A stretch of 64,000 nt of DNA from positions 62,001-126,000 of the forward strand of contig JAWLHE010000007.1 in NCBI GenBank assembly GCA_041690495.1. The letters run 5' to 3'. This document shows positions 27,184 to 36,535 of the stretch, piece by piece. The position numbers and the translations under genes are program-made. Every line of letters begins with the position of its first letter. Position 1 is the first letter of the stretch. This DNA comes from DATAAP01 sp041690495 (GTDB lineage Bacteria > Pseudomonadota > Alphaproteobacteria > CACIAM-22H2). The notes beneath the pieces are model-generated. The model was not told the DNA's origin, searched no databases, and saw nothing but the letters and a program-made list of their open reading frames with translations.

Positions 27184-28147
27184 GTTCGAGCTGATCGCCC
27201 GCTACTTCGCGCCCCTCGCGCGCGAAGCTGCGGGGGCGCTCGATCTCAAGGACGATGCCGCGTGGATCGAGAGCCGTGCCGACGCGCAGTGGGTGGTGAC
27301 AAGCGATGTGCTGGTCGAAGGGGTGCATTTCCTGCCGGACGACCCGGCCGAGCTCATCGCCCGCAAGTCCCTGCGCGTCAACCTTTCGGACCTTGCGGCG
27401 AAGGGCGCCGCGGCGAAAGCCTATCTGCTCGATCTCGTGCTGCCCGCCACACATGACGAGCCCTGGATCGCCGATTTTGTACGCGGGCTCGCCAAGGATC
27501 AGGTCGAGTTCGGCGTCTCCCTGATCGGTGGCGACACCGCGAGCACGCCCGGGCCGCTGACGATCGCGGTGACGGCGCTCGGGCAGGTGCCGACCGGAGA
27601 GATGCTGGTTCGTTCCCGGGCAGCGGCCGACGACGATATCTACGTATCGGGAACGATCGGCGACGCCGCGTTGGGTCTGGTGGTGCTACGCGGCGGCCTG
27701 AACCGGCTCGGTGCCGCTGCGCAGAGCTATCTGGTGGGGCGCTACCGGTTGCCGGAGCCGCGCACCGTTCTCGGCCCGAAACTGGTCGGCATTGCCAACG
27801 CTGCAATGGACGTCTCGGACGGACTGGTTGCCGATCTTGGCCACATCTGCGCGACCTCGGGACTGGGGGCAGTGATCGAGGAGGATCTGGTACCAATTTC
27901 GCCGGCGGCAGCGACGGCGCTGCGCGAACACCCGGCATTGATCACGGCGGTCCTGACCGGAGGCGACGACTACGAGATCCTTTTCACCGCACCGGGCACG
28001 ATGGCATCGACCATCCTGAAGCTGGCGCAGACGCTCAACGTACCGCTTGCCCGCATCGGGCGGATGCGGCCCGGCGCGGGAGTGGAGGTGGTAAAGGCCG
28101 ACGGGAGCGGACGCGAGATCGATACACCCGGCTGGCAGCACTTCTGA
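27155..28147 (+). CDS. thiL: Thiamine-monophosphate kinase
   Basis: Phosphorylates thiamine monophosphate to the active cofactor. 330 residues, PurM-like fold. Visible family segments: ISEFELIARYFAPL, LKDDAAWIE, TSDVLVEGVHFLPDD, KSLRVNLSDLAAKGA, VSLIGGDTAST and MDVSDGLVADLGHIC. The start is the GTG at 27155 inside the end of nusB; no in-frame ATG would keep the conserved N-terminus. Confidence 0.95.
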   Translation: MPSKTRRISEFELIARYFAPLAREAAGALDLKDDAAWIESRADAQWVVTSDVLVEGVHFLPDDPAELIARKSLRVNLSDLAAKGAAAKAYLLDLVLPATHDEPWIADFVRGLAKDQVEFGVSLIGGDTASTPGPLTIAVTALGQVPTGEMLVRSRAAADDDIYVSGTIGDAALGLVVLRGGLNRLGAAAQSYLVGRYRLPEPRTVLGPKLVGIANAAMDVSDGLVADLGHICATSGLGAVIEEDLVPISPAAATALREHPALITAVLTGGDDYEILFTAPGTMASTILKLAQTLNVPLARIGRMRPGAGVEVVKADGSGREIDTPGWQHF

Positions 28148-28215
28148 TCCGGTTATCCGTTCACGGTCCGTTTACGCGGCCTGCCTAGTCTCGATCGAGA
28201 CTTGGGGCCCGGCGA

Positions 28216-28650
28216 ATGAATCGGCTTTTATCCATCCTCTATGCAGCGCTGCTCGCGCTGCCGGCCATATGCGTGGCGGCGCCGGCCCCGGCCGGCGATC
28301 GCAGCCGGCCTGAATACGAAAAGCTGGAGCAGGGGCCGGTCTATCTGCGGCTCGAACGGATCATGGTGCCCATGATCCATGAAAACGCCGTGCGCAAGCT
28401 CATTACGTTCATTCTTGTGGTCGAGTTCGCGGATCCCGAGTCCCGCGAGCGGGCGAAGCTGGTGATGCCGCGACTTATCGACGCATTTCGGCGCGATCTG
28501 CACATCTTGGTATCGCGGCCTGGCAGCCGCGACGAGATGGATCTTGCCCTGTTCAAGCGGTACCTGCTGGCGTCCGGCAAACGGGTCCTGGGCCATGACG
28601 TGGTGAAGGACGTGTTCATCGAGCGCACCCTGGCGCGCAAGGCCGGGTAG
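28216..28650 (+). CDS. FliL-like exported protein
   Basis: 144 residues. An N-terminal signal or anchor (MNRLLSILYAALLALPAICV) is followed by a domain resembling flagellar basal-body protein FliL: VYLRLERIMVPMIHENAVRK, then LITFILVVEFADPESRERA, MPRLIDAFRRDLHIL and the final helix RVLGHDVVKDVFIERTLARK. FliL supports stator function at the flagellar motor, but no flagellar gene is nearby and the classical transmembrane-linker arrangement is shortened. Such orphan FliL-like proteins recur near thiL/hppA in Rhodospirillales-type genomes. Function is unassigned. Confidence 0.72.
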   Translation: MNRLLSILYAALLALPAICVAAPAPAGDRSRPEYEKLEQGPVYLRLERIMVPMIHENAVRKLITFILVVEFADPESRERAKLVMPRLIDAFRRDLHILVSRPGSRDEMDLALFKRYLLASGKRVLGHDVVKDVFIERTLARKAG

Positions 28651-28697
28651 CGAAGCACACGCTTGTCGGCCCGGCAAGGCGATGCTAGGCAGCGCGT

Positions 28698-29882
28698 GTG
28701 CCATCCGATCCCACGCGCCGCAACGTAATCCTTCTCGCCCTTTGCCAAGGGCTCCTGATGATTGGCACCTCGACGATGATTGCCGAGGCGGCGCTGGTCG
28801 GGCATCTGCTGGCGGAGGACAAAGCCTATTCGACCCTGCCGCTCGGAGCCCAGCAGCTTGCGGTGATGCTGACGATCGTGCCTGCGTCGCTGCTGATGGG
28901 CCGCATCGGCCGGCGCGCGGGCTTTTCGCTGGGGGCCGGGTTCGGCGTTGTCGGGACGACGGTCGCGACGATTGCCGTGCTACAGGGCTCGTTCTGGCTG
29001 TTCTGCCTCGGAACCGCCCTGAACGGCGTTTATAACGGCTTTGCGATGTTCTACCGCTTCGCCGCGGTCGACGGCGCGGAGAAGGGCTGGCAGGCGAAGG
29101 CGATTTCGTATGTGCTCGCGGGCGGGGTGCTGGCCGCGATCATCGGGCCCGAGCTTGCCAAGCACACCAAGGACCTGCTTGCGCCCGTGGTGTTTGCCGG
29201 ATCCTTCGCGTCGCTGATCGTGACCGCGTTGGTCGCGCTGGTGATTTTGCAGTTCATCCGCATTCCGCGACCCAGCGAGGCCGAACGGCGCGAAGCGCAG
29301 CGGCCGCTCGCCGTCATCGCACGCCAGCCCGCGTTTCTGGTCGCCGTCCTTGGCGCCATGGTCGCCTATGGCGGGATGAATTTCATCATGACGGCCACGC
29401 CGCTGGAGATGCGCCTTTGCGGGCATCCCTTCGAGTCGACGGCCTTCGTCATCCAGTGGCATGTCTTCGCCATGTTCGCGCCGTCGTTCTTCACCGGACA
29501 TGTGATCAGGCGTTTCGGGATGGCCAATGTGATGATCGCCGGTACGACCCTGATGGCCGCGGCGCTGGCCCTCAACCTTGCGGGCGTCAGCGTATGGCAT
29601 TTCTGGACGGCCCTGGCGACGCTCGGACTGGGCTGGAATTTTCTGTTCGTCGGCGCGACGACGCTGCTTACGACGTCGTACCGGCCCGCCGAGAAGGCGA
29701 AGGTTCAGGCGCTGAACGATCTTCTGGTGTTCGGCACGGTCGCGATTTCGGCGTTCAGCGCCGGCTTCGCTCATCACGCCCTGGGATGGAGCGCCCTCAA
29801 TTACGGCGTGGCGCCCTTCCTGGTCGCGGCGGCGGCGGCGATCGCATGGCTCGCCCGGCAGAGGCGCGTCTCCGCCGCCTAG
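28698..29882 (+). CDS. MFS transporter
   Basis: 394-residue major facilitator with about 12 hydrophobic segments. The cytoplasmic loop after TM2 reads LLMGRIGRRAGFSLGA, a variant of the MFS signature GxxxDRxGRR, and the second half contains VIRRFGMANVMIAGTTL. The central cytosolic loop is RIPRPSEAERREAQRPLAV. A GTG start at 28698 is used. No substrate can be inferred from the sequence or neighbours (FliL-like protein upstream, hppA downstream). Confidence 0.85.
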   Translation: MPSDPTRRNVILLALCQGLLMIGTSTMIAEAALVGHLLAEDKAYSTLPLGAQQLAVMLTIVPASLLMGRIGRRAGFSLGAGFGVVGTTVATIAVLQGSFWLFCLGTALNGVYNGFAMFYRFAAVDGAEKGWQAKAISYVLAGGVLAAIIGPELAKHTKDLLAPVVFAGSFASLIVTALVALVILQFIRIPRPSEAERREAQRPLAVIARQPAFLVAVLGAMVAYGGMNFIMTATPLEMRLCGHPFESTAFVIQWHVFAMFAPSFFTGHVIRRFGMANVMIAGTTLMAAALALNLAGVSVWHFWTALATLGLGWNFLFVGATTLLTTSYRPAEKAKVQALNDLLVFGTVAISAFSAGFAHHALGWSALNYGVAPFLVAAAAAIAWLARQRRVSAA

Positions 29883-30028
29883 CGGCAGGAAGCGCCGACC
29901 GCGGTTAAGGCATTGACCCGCTTGCCATCACGATTGGGTTCTGGCATGTTCCGCGCGCTTTTCCGGCCCGTCCGGAGCCGGTTCTGTCGGTCGTTCGACA
30001 GGCAAATCAAGAAAATCAGAGGCCGAAG

Positions 30029-32110
30029 ATGACTGCTGCATATTGGATCGTGATCGCCTGCGGCGTGTTGGCGCTGATCTACGGCATATACGCCTATCGA
30101 CAGGTAATGGCCGCCCCGGCGGGCAATCCACGCATGCAAGAAATTGCCGCCGCGATTCAGGAGGGGGCTCAGGCCTACCTCAATCGCCAGTACACAACCA
30201 TCGCGATCGTCGGCGTGGTTGTCGCCGTCATCCTCCTTTACCTGGGCCTCCATGTCTCGATCGGCTTCCTGATCGGTGCCGTGCTGTCTGGCGCCGCTGG
30301 ATATATCGGTATGAACGTCTCGGTGCGCGCCAATGTCCGTACGGCCGAAGCGGCACGAAGCGGCCTACAGCCCGCTCTCGACGTCGCCTTCCGCGCCGGC
30401 GCCATCACGGGGCTGCTCGTGGTCGGCCTTGGCCTGCTTGGCGTGGCCGTCTACTACGGCATTCTGCTGGGCTGGAAGGGCCCGGAGAACATGAACACGC
30501 TGATCCAGGCGCTCGTGGCGCTGTCGTTCGGCGCATCGCTGATTTCGATCTTCGCGCGCCTGGGCGGCGGCATCTTCACCAAGGGCGCCGACGTCGGCGC
30601 CGACCTCGTCGGCAAGATCGAGGCGGGCATCCCCGAGGACGATCCGCGCAACCCAGCCGTCATTGCCGACAACGTTGGCGACAACGTCGGCGACTGCGCC
30701 GGCATGGCCGCCGACCTGTTCGAAACCTACGCCGTGACCATCGTCGCGACCATGCTGCTCGCTGCGCTGTTCTTCACGGGCGAGACGCAGGCGACCATGA
30801 TGCTCTACCCGCTGCTCGTCGGCGGCGTTTGCATCGCCACCTCGGTCGCCGGCACGTTCTTCGTCAAGCTCGGCCCCGACAATCACATCATGAAGGCCCT
30901 CTACAAGGGGCTCGCGGTTACCGGCTTCCTGTCGGCGGTGCTCATCTTCGTGGTCACGAATTGGTACCTCGGCGGCGAGACTTATACGATCGGTGCGCTC
31001 ACCTTCACCTGGATGAACCTGTTCTGGTGCGCGATCACCGGCCTCGCCGTCACAGGCCTGCTGGTCTGGATCACCGAGTACTACACGGGCACGAATTACC
31101 GCCCGGTGCAGAGCATCGCCGAGGCCTCGATCACGGGGCACGCCACCAACATCATCAAGGGCCTTGCGGTTTCCATGGAGGCCACGGCACTGCCGGTGCT
31201 GGTGATCTCGGCGGGCATCATTGTTGCCTATCTCAACGCCGGCCTGTTCGGCATTTCGATCGCTGCGACGACGATGCTGGCGCTGGCGGGCATGGTCGTG
31301 GCGCTCGATGCCTACGGCCCGGTCACGGACAATGCCGGCGGCATTGCCGAGATGTCCGGCATGCCCAAGGACATCCGCAAGAACACCGATGCGCTCGACG
31401 CGGTCGGCAACACGACCAAGGCCGTTACCAAGGGCTATGCAATCGGCTCGGCCGGCCTCGCGGCCCTGGTCCTGTTCGCGGCCTATATCGAGGACCTGCG
31501 CCACTACTTCCCGGCCTACAAAGGCCTGACCTTCGACCTGCAGAACCCGTGGGTCGTGATTGGCCTGTTCATCGGCGGCATGCTCCCGTACCTGTTCGGC
31601 GCGATGGGCATGACCGCGGTCGGACGTGCCGCCGGCGCGGTGGTCATCGAGGTCCGCCGCCAGTTCAAGGAGATCAAGGGCATCATGGAGGGCACGGCCA
31701 AGCCGGATTACGGCCGGGCGGTCGACCTCCTGACGCGTGCGGCGATCAAGGAGATGATCGTGCCGTCGTTGCTGCCCGTGCTGGCGCCCGTGGTCCTCTA
31801 TGTCGTCGTCCTCTTCATCGGCGGTCAGGCGGCGGCTTTCACGGCGTTGGGCGCCATGTTGCTTGGCACGATCGTCACCGGCCTGTTCGTCGCAATCTCG
31901 ATGACGTCCGGCGGAGGCGCCTGGGACAATGCGAAGAAGTACATCGAGGACGGCCATCATGGCGGAAAGGGCTCGGAAGCCCACAAGGCGGCCGTCACCG
32001 GCGACACTGTCGGCGATCCCTACAAGGACACGGCCGGCCCGGCGGTGAATCCGATGATCAAGATCATCAACATCGTCGCGATTCTGCTGCTGGCGATCCT
32101 CGCGCACTGA
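30029..32110 (+). CDS. hppA: Membrane-bound H+-translocating pyrophosphatase
   Basis: Couples pyrophosphate hydrolysis to proton pumping across the inner membrane. 693 residues, about 16 transmembrane helices. The active-site loop DVGADLVGKIEAGIPEDDPR and the Asp/Asn cluster VIADNVGDNVGDCAGMAADL are intact. At the residue that separates the two classes the protein has Lys (GNTTKAVTKGYAIGSA), which marks the K+-independent proton-pumping type, as in Rhodospirillum rubrum. A single-gene unit closed by a strong bidirectional terminator 20 bp after the stop. Confidence 0.97.
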   Translation: MTAAYWIVIACGVLALIYGIYAYRQVMAAPAGNPRMQEIAAAIQEGAQAYLNRQYTTIAIVGVVVAVILLYLGLHVSIGFLIGAVLSGAAGYIGMNVSVRANVRTAEAARSGLQPALDVAFRAGAITGLLVVGLGLLGVAVYYGILLGWKGPENMNTLIQALVALSFGASLISIFARLGGGIFTKGADVGADLVGKIEAGIPEDDPRNPAVIADNVGDNVGDCAGMAADLFETYAVTIVATMLLAALFFTGETQATMMLYPLLVGGVCIATSVAGTFFVKLGPDNHIMKALYKGLAVTGFLSAVLIFVVTNWYLGGETYTIGALTFTWMNLFWCAITGLAVTGLLVWITEYYTGTNYRPVQSIAEASITGHATNIIKGLAVSMEATALPVLVISAGIIVAYLNAGLFGISIAATTMLALAGMVVALDAYGPVTDNAGGIAEMSGMPKDIRKNTDALDAVGNTTKAVTKGYAIGSAGLAALVLFAAYIEDLRHYFPAYKGLTFDLQNPWVVIGLFIGGMLPYLFGAMGMTAVGRAAGAVVIEVRRQFKEIKGIMEGTAKPDYGRAVDLLTRAAIKEMIVPSLLPVLAPVVLYVVVLFIGGQAAAFTALGAMLLGTIVTGLFVAISMTSGGGAWDNAKKYIEDGHHGGKGSEAHKAAVTGDTVGDPYKDTAGPAVNPMIKIINIVAILLLAILAH

Positions 32111-32130
32111 GCGCGGGACCCGCGAAACCA

Positions 32131-32163
32131 AAAGCCCCGGAGGCATTGCCTCCGGGGCTTTTT
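32131..32163. terminator. Bidirectional intrinsic terminator between hppA and bamE
   Basis: An 11-bp perfect stem (GCCCCGGAGGC / GCCTCCGGGGC) with a 3-base loop, preceded by AAA and followed by TTTTT. It can stop hppA transcripts on the plus strand and bamE transcripts on the minus strand. Confidence 0.92.
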
Positions 32164-32196
32164 CATTGGCTCATGGTGGTCGGTCCGGATAGGCCG

Positions 32197-32646
32197 CTAA
32201 CGGCGGCCCTCCCTCTGTGCGAAGCGGCCGATATTGCCGACGAGCTGCTCTATGACGCTCAGCTCCTTGCCGGGCGCCGGGGTCTTGCGGGTGACCGGGT
32301 CGATGATCTTGCCGTCCTCGAGTGTGTAATGACGGACGTCGCGCACCAGCCCGACGTCGTCAAAATCGACCACGACGACATTCTGCTCGATCACCGTCGG
32401 CTCGAAAAAGGCGAGGGTTCTGGTCTTGCGCTGGACATAGATCCACGTATCTTCCGAGAACGGGGTCACGGATGACGGGGTGCCGAGGATCTCCGCGACG
32501 TCATTGCGCGTCTGGCCGCCCGGCTTGACACGTTCGAGCGCCTCCCGGTCGGGAACATATCCCAGATTGTCCACGGTCGGGGCGCAGCCGGACATAATCG
32601 CGCCCGCGCAGACTGTGGCGACCAGGGACAGGCGGAGGCGGTTCAT
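32197..32646 (-). CDS. bamE: Outer-membrane assembly lipoprotein BamE (SmpA/OmlA)
   Basis: Small subunit of the BAM complex that inserts beta-barrel proteins into the outer membrane. 149 residues with a lipoprotein signal (MNRLRLSLVATVCAGAIMSG) and a lipobox ending in Cys21. The SmpA/OmlA core is GYVPDREALERVKPGGQTRN, then VAEILGTPSSVTPF and TWIYVQRKTRTLAFFEP. Start ATG 32646; longer in-frame options lack a signal peptide. Divergent from the cytochrome bc1 chaperone gene across 124 bp. Confidence 0.93.
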   Translation of the reverse strand: MNRLRLSLVATVCAGAIMSGCAPTVDNLGYVPDREALERVKPGGQTRNDVAEILGTPSSVTPFSEDTWIYVQRKTRTLAFFEPTVIEQNVVVVDFDDVGLVRDVRHYTLEDGKIIDPVTRKTPAPGKELSVIEQLVGNIGRFAQREGRR

Positions 32647-32770
32647 CGCGATCGGCCAAGCATTGCGGTTGAAGGGAATTCTGCCTTGGGCCATGGTGCT
32701 GGCGCGATTTGGCATGCACCGGTCGCGTCTGTCAATGTCAAGCATTCCGTGATTGGCTGCGAGTTCATCC

Positions 32771-33337
32771 ATGTTTCGGCGCCTGTTCCGTCAACCTCGC
32801 CACCATGAGCAGGCCTATACCATCTACAATGCGATCGTGGCACAAGCACGGCAGCCGGACTTCTACACGACGCTGGAGGTCCCCGATTCGGTCGATGGCC
32901 GCTTCGAGATGATCGCCCTTCATGCGTTTCTGGTCCTTCAGCGGGTCAAAGGGGCGCCGCCGCCCGCGGCTGAACTCGGGCAGGCGCTGTTCGATACCAT
33001 GTTCGCGGACATGGACCGCAGCTTGCGCGAGATGGGTGCCGGAGACCTCGGCGTTGGCGTGCGGGTGAAGGCGATGGCCCATGCATTCTATGGGCGGATT
33101 GCCGCGTATGAATCGGCCCTGGCTGCGCCCGACGATGACGCGCTCGCCGCCGCGCTGCGGCGCAATGTCTATGGGACGCGGCGGGGCGACGAGTCGCCTT
33201 CGGCATCGGCCGTCGAAGCCCTTGCGCGCTATGTCCGCCTTGGTGCGGACAGGCTGGCGCAACAGCCGGCCGGTACCCTGCTGACCGGTATTCCCGACTT
33301 TCCAGCGGTACCGGCTGTTGCCGCTTCGCGCCATTGA
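32771..33337 (+). CDS. Ubiquinol-cytochrome c chaperone (CBP3-like)
   Basis: 188-residue protein of the family of mitochondrial CBP3/UQCC1, which assists cytochrome b synthesis and assembly of the bc1 complex. The family block is visible: YTIYNAIVAQARQPDFYTTL, PDSVDGRFEMIALHAFLVL, LFDTMFADMDRSLREMGAGD and VGVRVKAMAHAFYGRIAAYE. Start ATG 32771 (MFRRLFRQ). It precedes yceD by 84 bp; the bamE / CBP3-like / yceD-rpmF order is typical of Rhodospirillales-like genomes. Confidence 0.92.
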   Translation: MFRRLFRQPRHHEQAYTIYNAIVAQARQPDFYTTLEVPDSVDGRFEMIALHAFLVLQRVKGAPPPAAELGQALFDTMFADMDRSLREMGAGDLGVGVRVKAMAHAFYGRIAAYESALAAPDDDALAAALRRNVYGTRRGDESPSASAVEALARYVRLGADRLAQQPAGTLLTGIPDFPAVPAVAASRH

Positions 33338-33421
33338 TCCTGTGACTGGTCGGGCTTACCTGACGGCGGTGCATCCCTTTCTTGCCCCCTCGCCGCGCCT
33401 GGCTGCGGCCGAAGCAGCGCC

Positions 33422-33967
33422 ATGACGTCCGATCGGCGTGTCCACACCGAGTTCTCACGGCCGGTGGACCTCACGCGGCTCGGTGACGCGGAGGCCGAGC
33501 ATGACATCGAGGCCACGGAGCCGGAGCGGGTTGCGCTTGCTGCGCGGTTTGACCTGGTCGCGCTGCGCGCGCTCAGGGCGAAAGTGCGGATCCGGAGGAT
33601 TCACGGCGGTGCGGCGATTCGGCTATCCGGCCATCTTTCCGCCGATGTGACGCAGTCCTGCGTGGTCACGCTCGAGCCGGTCGAAAGCCATATCGAGGAT
33701 GACTTCACGGTGGTATATGCGGCCGAGACGTCGACCGACGAAAGCGCCCTCGGGCCCGATACGGATATCACCTGGCCCGAGCCGATGCCGGAGGGTCCGC
33801 TCGACATCGGCGAGGCCGTTGCCCAGCATCTGTCGCTCGCGCTCGACCCATACCCCCGCGTCCCAGGGGGCGAACTTGACCGGCAATGGAGCGGAGAAGG
33901 GAGCCAAGACACGAGCCCGTTTGCCCGGCTCGCGGCGCTTCGCAAGCCCCCTGGTACCTCAGGTTAA
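33422..33967 (+). CDS. yceD: YceD family protein (DUF177)
   Basis: 181 residues. The DUF177 core is visible in RIHGGAAIRLSGHLSADVTQ, SCVVTLEPVESHIEDDFTV and the acidic YAAETSTDESALGP followed by PLDIGEAVAQHLSLALDPYP. YceD is linked by conserved gene order to rpmF and, in some bacteria and plastids, to 23S rRNA accumulation. The C-terminus (FARLAALRKPPG) is the usual short basic tail. A 258-bp gap separates it from rpmF, larger than usual. Confidence 0.9.
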   Translation: MTSDRRVHTEFSRPVDLTRLGDAEAEHDIEATEPERVALAARFDLVALRALRAKVRIRRIHGGAAIRLSGHLSADVTQSCVVTLEPVESHIEDDFTVVYAAETSTDESALGPDTDITWPEPMPEGPLDIGEAVAQHLSLALDPYPRVPGGELDRQWSGEGSQDTSPFARLAALRKPPGTSG

Positions 33968-34128
33968 GCTTGAGGACCGGCCGGTTTTTGTTTAATTAGC
34001 CCTGAAGGTCGGCGCATCAATGGTTTACAGGTCCGGGTTGTACGCCGATTGCACGTCGGCGACCGCGGGTACGCAAGCAACGCCCACGTGCAAGCTGTGG
34101 CGCCGGAACCTGCGAACTGCCCTTGATA

Positions 34129-34157
34129 TTGCTACTTTCCAGCTTGTTGTTTAAGTA
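34129..34157 (+). promoter_or_regulatory. Candidate sigma-70 promoter for rpmF-plsX-fabH
   Basis: TTGCTA and TAAGTA hexamers separated by exactly 17 bp in the AT-richer part of the yceD-rpmF gap, 68 bp before the rpmF start. Both hexamers are imperfect, so this is a suggestion only. Confidence 0.35.
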
Positions 34158-34225
34158 GAGCGCCATCTCTTTCATCCACGAACTTAGCATGTGCCGCCCC
34201 CGAAGCGGCCGGAGAAGACAGCACC

Positions 34226-34408
34226 ATGGCCGTTCCCAAGAAAAAGGTATCGCAGTCTCGGCGCGACATGCGTCGCTCCCACCACGCACTCAAGGCAGCC
34301 GGATATGTGGAATGCCCGAACTGCGGCGAGAACAAGCGATCGCATCACGTCTGTGCGGCCTGCGGCTACTACGATGGCCGCGAGGTCGTCGCGGCGAAGA
34401 GCGCCTGA
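34226..34408 (+). CDS. rpmF: 50S ribosomal protein L32
   Basis: 60-residue ribosomal protein beginning MAVPKKKVSQSRRDMRRSHH. It keeps the four-Cys zinc-binding form (CPNCGEN and CAACGYY). First of the conserved rpmF-plsX-fabH set, which links ribosome and fatty-acid/phospholipid synthesis genes in most proteobacteria. Confidence 0.98.
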   Translation: MAVPKKKVSQSRRDMRRSHHALKAAGYVECPNCGENKRSHHVCAACGYYDGREVVAAKSA

Positions 34409-34447
34409 TCCCGTCGCTCTGAAACGCCGCGGGCGGAGCCGGCCCAC

Positions 34448-35491
34448 GTGACTGCTCGACTGACGATCGCGCTCGATGCCATGGGCGGCGACGATGCGCC
34501 ACAGGTCGTCATCAAGGGGGCGAACCTCGCGTGCAAGCGGTTCCCGGAGGTCGAATATCTTCTGTTCGGCGATGAACGGCGCCTGATGCCGCTGCTGGCC
34601 AAGGCATCGAAGCTGGCGGCCCGCAGCAGCATCCGTCACACCGAGGAAACCGTGCCGAACGACATGAAGCCTTCGATCGCACTGCGTCAGGGGCGCCAGT
34701 CCAGCATGCGACTGGCGATCGACGCAGTGCGCCAGGGACATGCGGCCGGCGTGGTTTCCGCCGGCAATACCGGCGCACTGATGGCGATGGCAAAGATTTC
34801 GCTCAAGATGCTGTCCGGGATCGACCGGCCGGCGATTGCTTCGTTCTTTCCGACCATGCGCGGCGAAAGCGTGATGCTCGATCTCGGTGCGAATGTCGAA
34901 TGCGACGCGAACAATCTCGTGCAGTTTGCGGCGATGGGTGAGGTGTTCGCACGGACCGTGCTGGGCTGCGTTCAGCCGAGCATCGGCATCCTCAATGTCG
35001 GCTCGGAGGAAATGAAGGGACATGACGAGGTGCGCACAGCTGCCGCGATGCTGCGCGCAAGTCCGCTTTCGGTGCAGTTTCACGGTTTCGTGGAAGGTGA
35101 CGACATTCCCTCCGGTACGGTCGACGTCGTCGTGACGGACGGCTTTACGGGCAATGTCGCGCTCAAGACCGCCGAAGGCACCGCAAAGCTCTATGCCGAG
35201 TTCCTGCGCGGCGCTTTCCGCTCGTCCTGGCTGGCCCGACTCGGGTATCTGCTTGCCCGGCAGGAGCTGCAGAAGGTGCGCAGCCGCACCGACCCGCGCC
35301 GCTACAACGGCGCAATTCTGCTCGGCCTCAACGGCATCGTCGTGAAGAGTCACGGCGGAACGGACCCGATCGGCTTTGCCAACGCGATCGGTGTTGCGAT
35401 CGATATGGCCGCGAACGGCTTCAACGAGAAAATCCGCGCCGAGCTCGAGCGTCTTACGCCCGATCCGCGCGCTGCTGCGGCGGCGATCTGA
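34448..35491 (+). CDS. plsX: Phosphate acyltransferase PlsX
   Basis: Converts acyl-ACP to acyl-phosphate, the first committed step of PlsX/PlsY phospholipid synthesis. 347 residues. Family segments: IALDAMGGDDAPQVVIKGA at the N-terminus, AGVVSAGNTGALMAMAKI, GIDRPAIASFFPTMRGESVM, DLGANVECDANNLVQFA and the late GAILLGLNGIVVKSHGG. The start is the GTG at 34448; no ATG keeps the MGGD region. It abuts fabH with a 1-bp gap. Confidence 0.97.
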   Translation: MTARLTIALDAMGGDDAPQVVIKGANLACKRFPEVEYLLFGDERRLMPLLAKASKLAARSSIRHTEETVPNDMKPSIALRQGRQSSMRLAIDAVRQGHAAGVVSAGNTGALMAMAKISLKMLSGIDRPAIASFFPTMRGESVMLDLGANVECDANNLVQFAAMGEVFARTVLGCVQPSIGILNVGSEEMKGHDEVRTAAAMLRASPLSVQFHGFVEGDDIPSGTVDVVVTDGFTGNVALKTAEGTAKLYAEFLRGAFRSSWLARLGYLLARQELQKVRSRTDPRRYNGAILLGLNGIVVKSHGGTDPIGFANAIGVAIDMAANGFNEKIRAELERLTPDPRAAAAAI

Positions 35492-35492
35492 C

Positions 35493-36482
35493 ATGGCGCA
35501 CGCAACGGGTCTGTTTCGCTCACAGGTGATCGGCTGCGGGGCATACCTCCCGTCGCGCATTGTAACGAACAAAGAGCTCGCGCAGCGCGTCGACACCAGC
35601 GACGAATGGATCACGACGCGGACCGGGATCAAGCAGCGTCACGTCGCGGCCGAAGGCGAGTTCACGTCCGATCTGGCTGTGCGCGCAGCCGAACGCGCCT
35701 TGGCGTCCGCGGACATCGAGGCGCGCGAGGTCGATGCGATCGTGCTGGCGACCACGACGCCCGACGAAACCTTCCCGGCGACCGCAACCCGCGTGCAGTC
35801 ACGGCTCGGCATCAGGCACGGGTTCGCCTTCGACGTCCAGGCGGTCTGCAGCGGCTTCGTTTACGCGCTGGCCGTCGCCGACAATTTTCTGAAGCTCGGG
35901 CAGGCGCGCACGGCTCTGGTCATCGGCGCCGAGACGTTCTCGCGCATTCTCGACTGGTCCGACCGCAACACCTGTGTGCTGTTCGGCGACGGTGCGGGCG
36001 CAGTCGTGCTGCGTGCGGCGCCCGGATCGGGCAACGGCAAGGATCGCGGCGTCCTCTCGACGCATCTTCACGCCGATGGGCGCTTCCATGACGCGCTGTT
36101 CGTCAACGGCGGGCCGTCGACGACGGGCGCGGCGGGTGTCGTCCGGATGAACGGTCCGGAAGTCTTCAAGCACGCCGTTGCCAAGCTCGCCGATGTCGTG
36201 GAGGAAGCGCTCGCTGCCAACGGCCTTACCGGCGCAGATATCGACTGGCTGGTGCCGCATCAGGCAAACAAGCGCATCATCGACGGCATGGCGCGCAAGC
36301 TTGGCCTTGGCGCCAATCGCGTCGTCTGCACCGTCGACCATCACGCCAACACCTCCGCCGCGTCGATCCCGCTGGCCCTCGCCGAGGCCGCCGGCGACGG
36401 GCGCCTGCAGGCCGGAAATCTCGTGCTGATCGAGGCGATCGGCGGGGGGCTCGCCTGGGGCGCAAGCGTGATTCGCTGGTAG
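35493..36482 (+). CDS. fabH: 3-oxoacyl-ACP synthase III (FabH)
   Basis: Initiates fatty-acid synthesis by condensing acetyl-CoA with malonyl-ACP. 329 residues. The catalytic triad is visible: Cys119 in DVQAVCSGF, His in LVPHQANKRI and Asn in HHANTSAAS. The extended open frame upstream overlaps plsX, so I use the ATG at 35493, immediately behind the plsX stop, which gives the family's normal N-terminus (SQVIGCGAYLPSRIVTN). Confidence 0.97.
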   Translation: MAHATGLFRSQVIGCGAYLPSRIVTNKELAQRVDTSDEWITTRTGIKQRHVAAEGEFTSDLAVRAAERALASADIEAREVDAIVLATTTPDETFPATATRVQSRLGIRHGFAFDVQAVCSGFVYALAVADNFLKLGQARTALVIGAETFSRILDWSDRNTCVLFGDGAGAVVLRAAPGSGNGKDRGVLSTHLHADGRFHDALFVNGGPSTTGAAGVVRMNGPEVFKHAVAKLADVVEEALAANGLTGADIDWLVPHQANKRIIDGMARKLGLGANRVVCTVDHHANTSAASIPLALAEAAGDGRLQAGNLVLIEAIGGGLAWGASVIRW

Positions 36483-36535
36483 TTCTGGGACCCGGCAGCG
36501 AAGATAGTTGAAAGAAGACGGCCATCCCCCTGTAA

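Noticed and set aside
29942..29957. TGGCATG followed by GC at the -12 spacing upstream of hppA, resembling a sigma-54 site
   Set aside because: The -24 half is good but the -12 half (GCGCG) matches only the GC dinucleotide; pyrophosphatase genes are not known sigma-54 targets.
30043..32475. Alternative-frame open reading of about 800 codons over hppA
   Set aside because: Out-of-frame shadow of the pyrophosphatase; low-complexity Arg/His/Gly composition.
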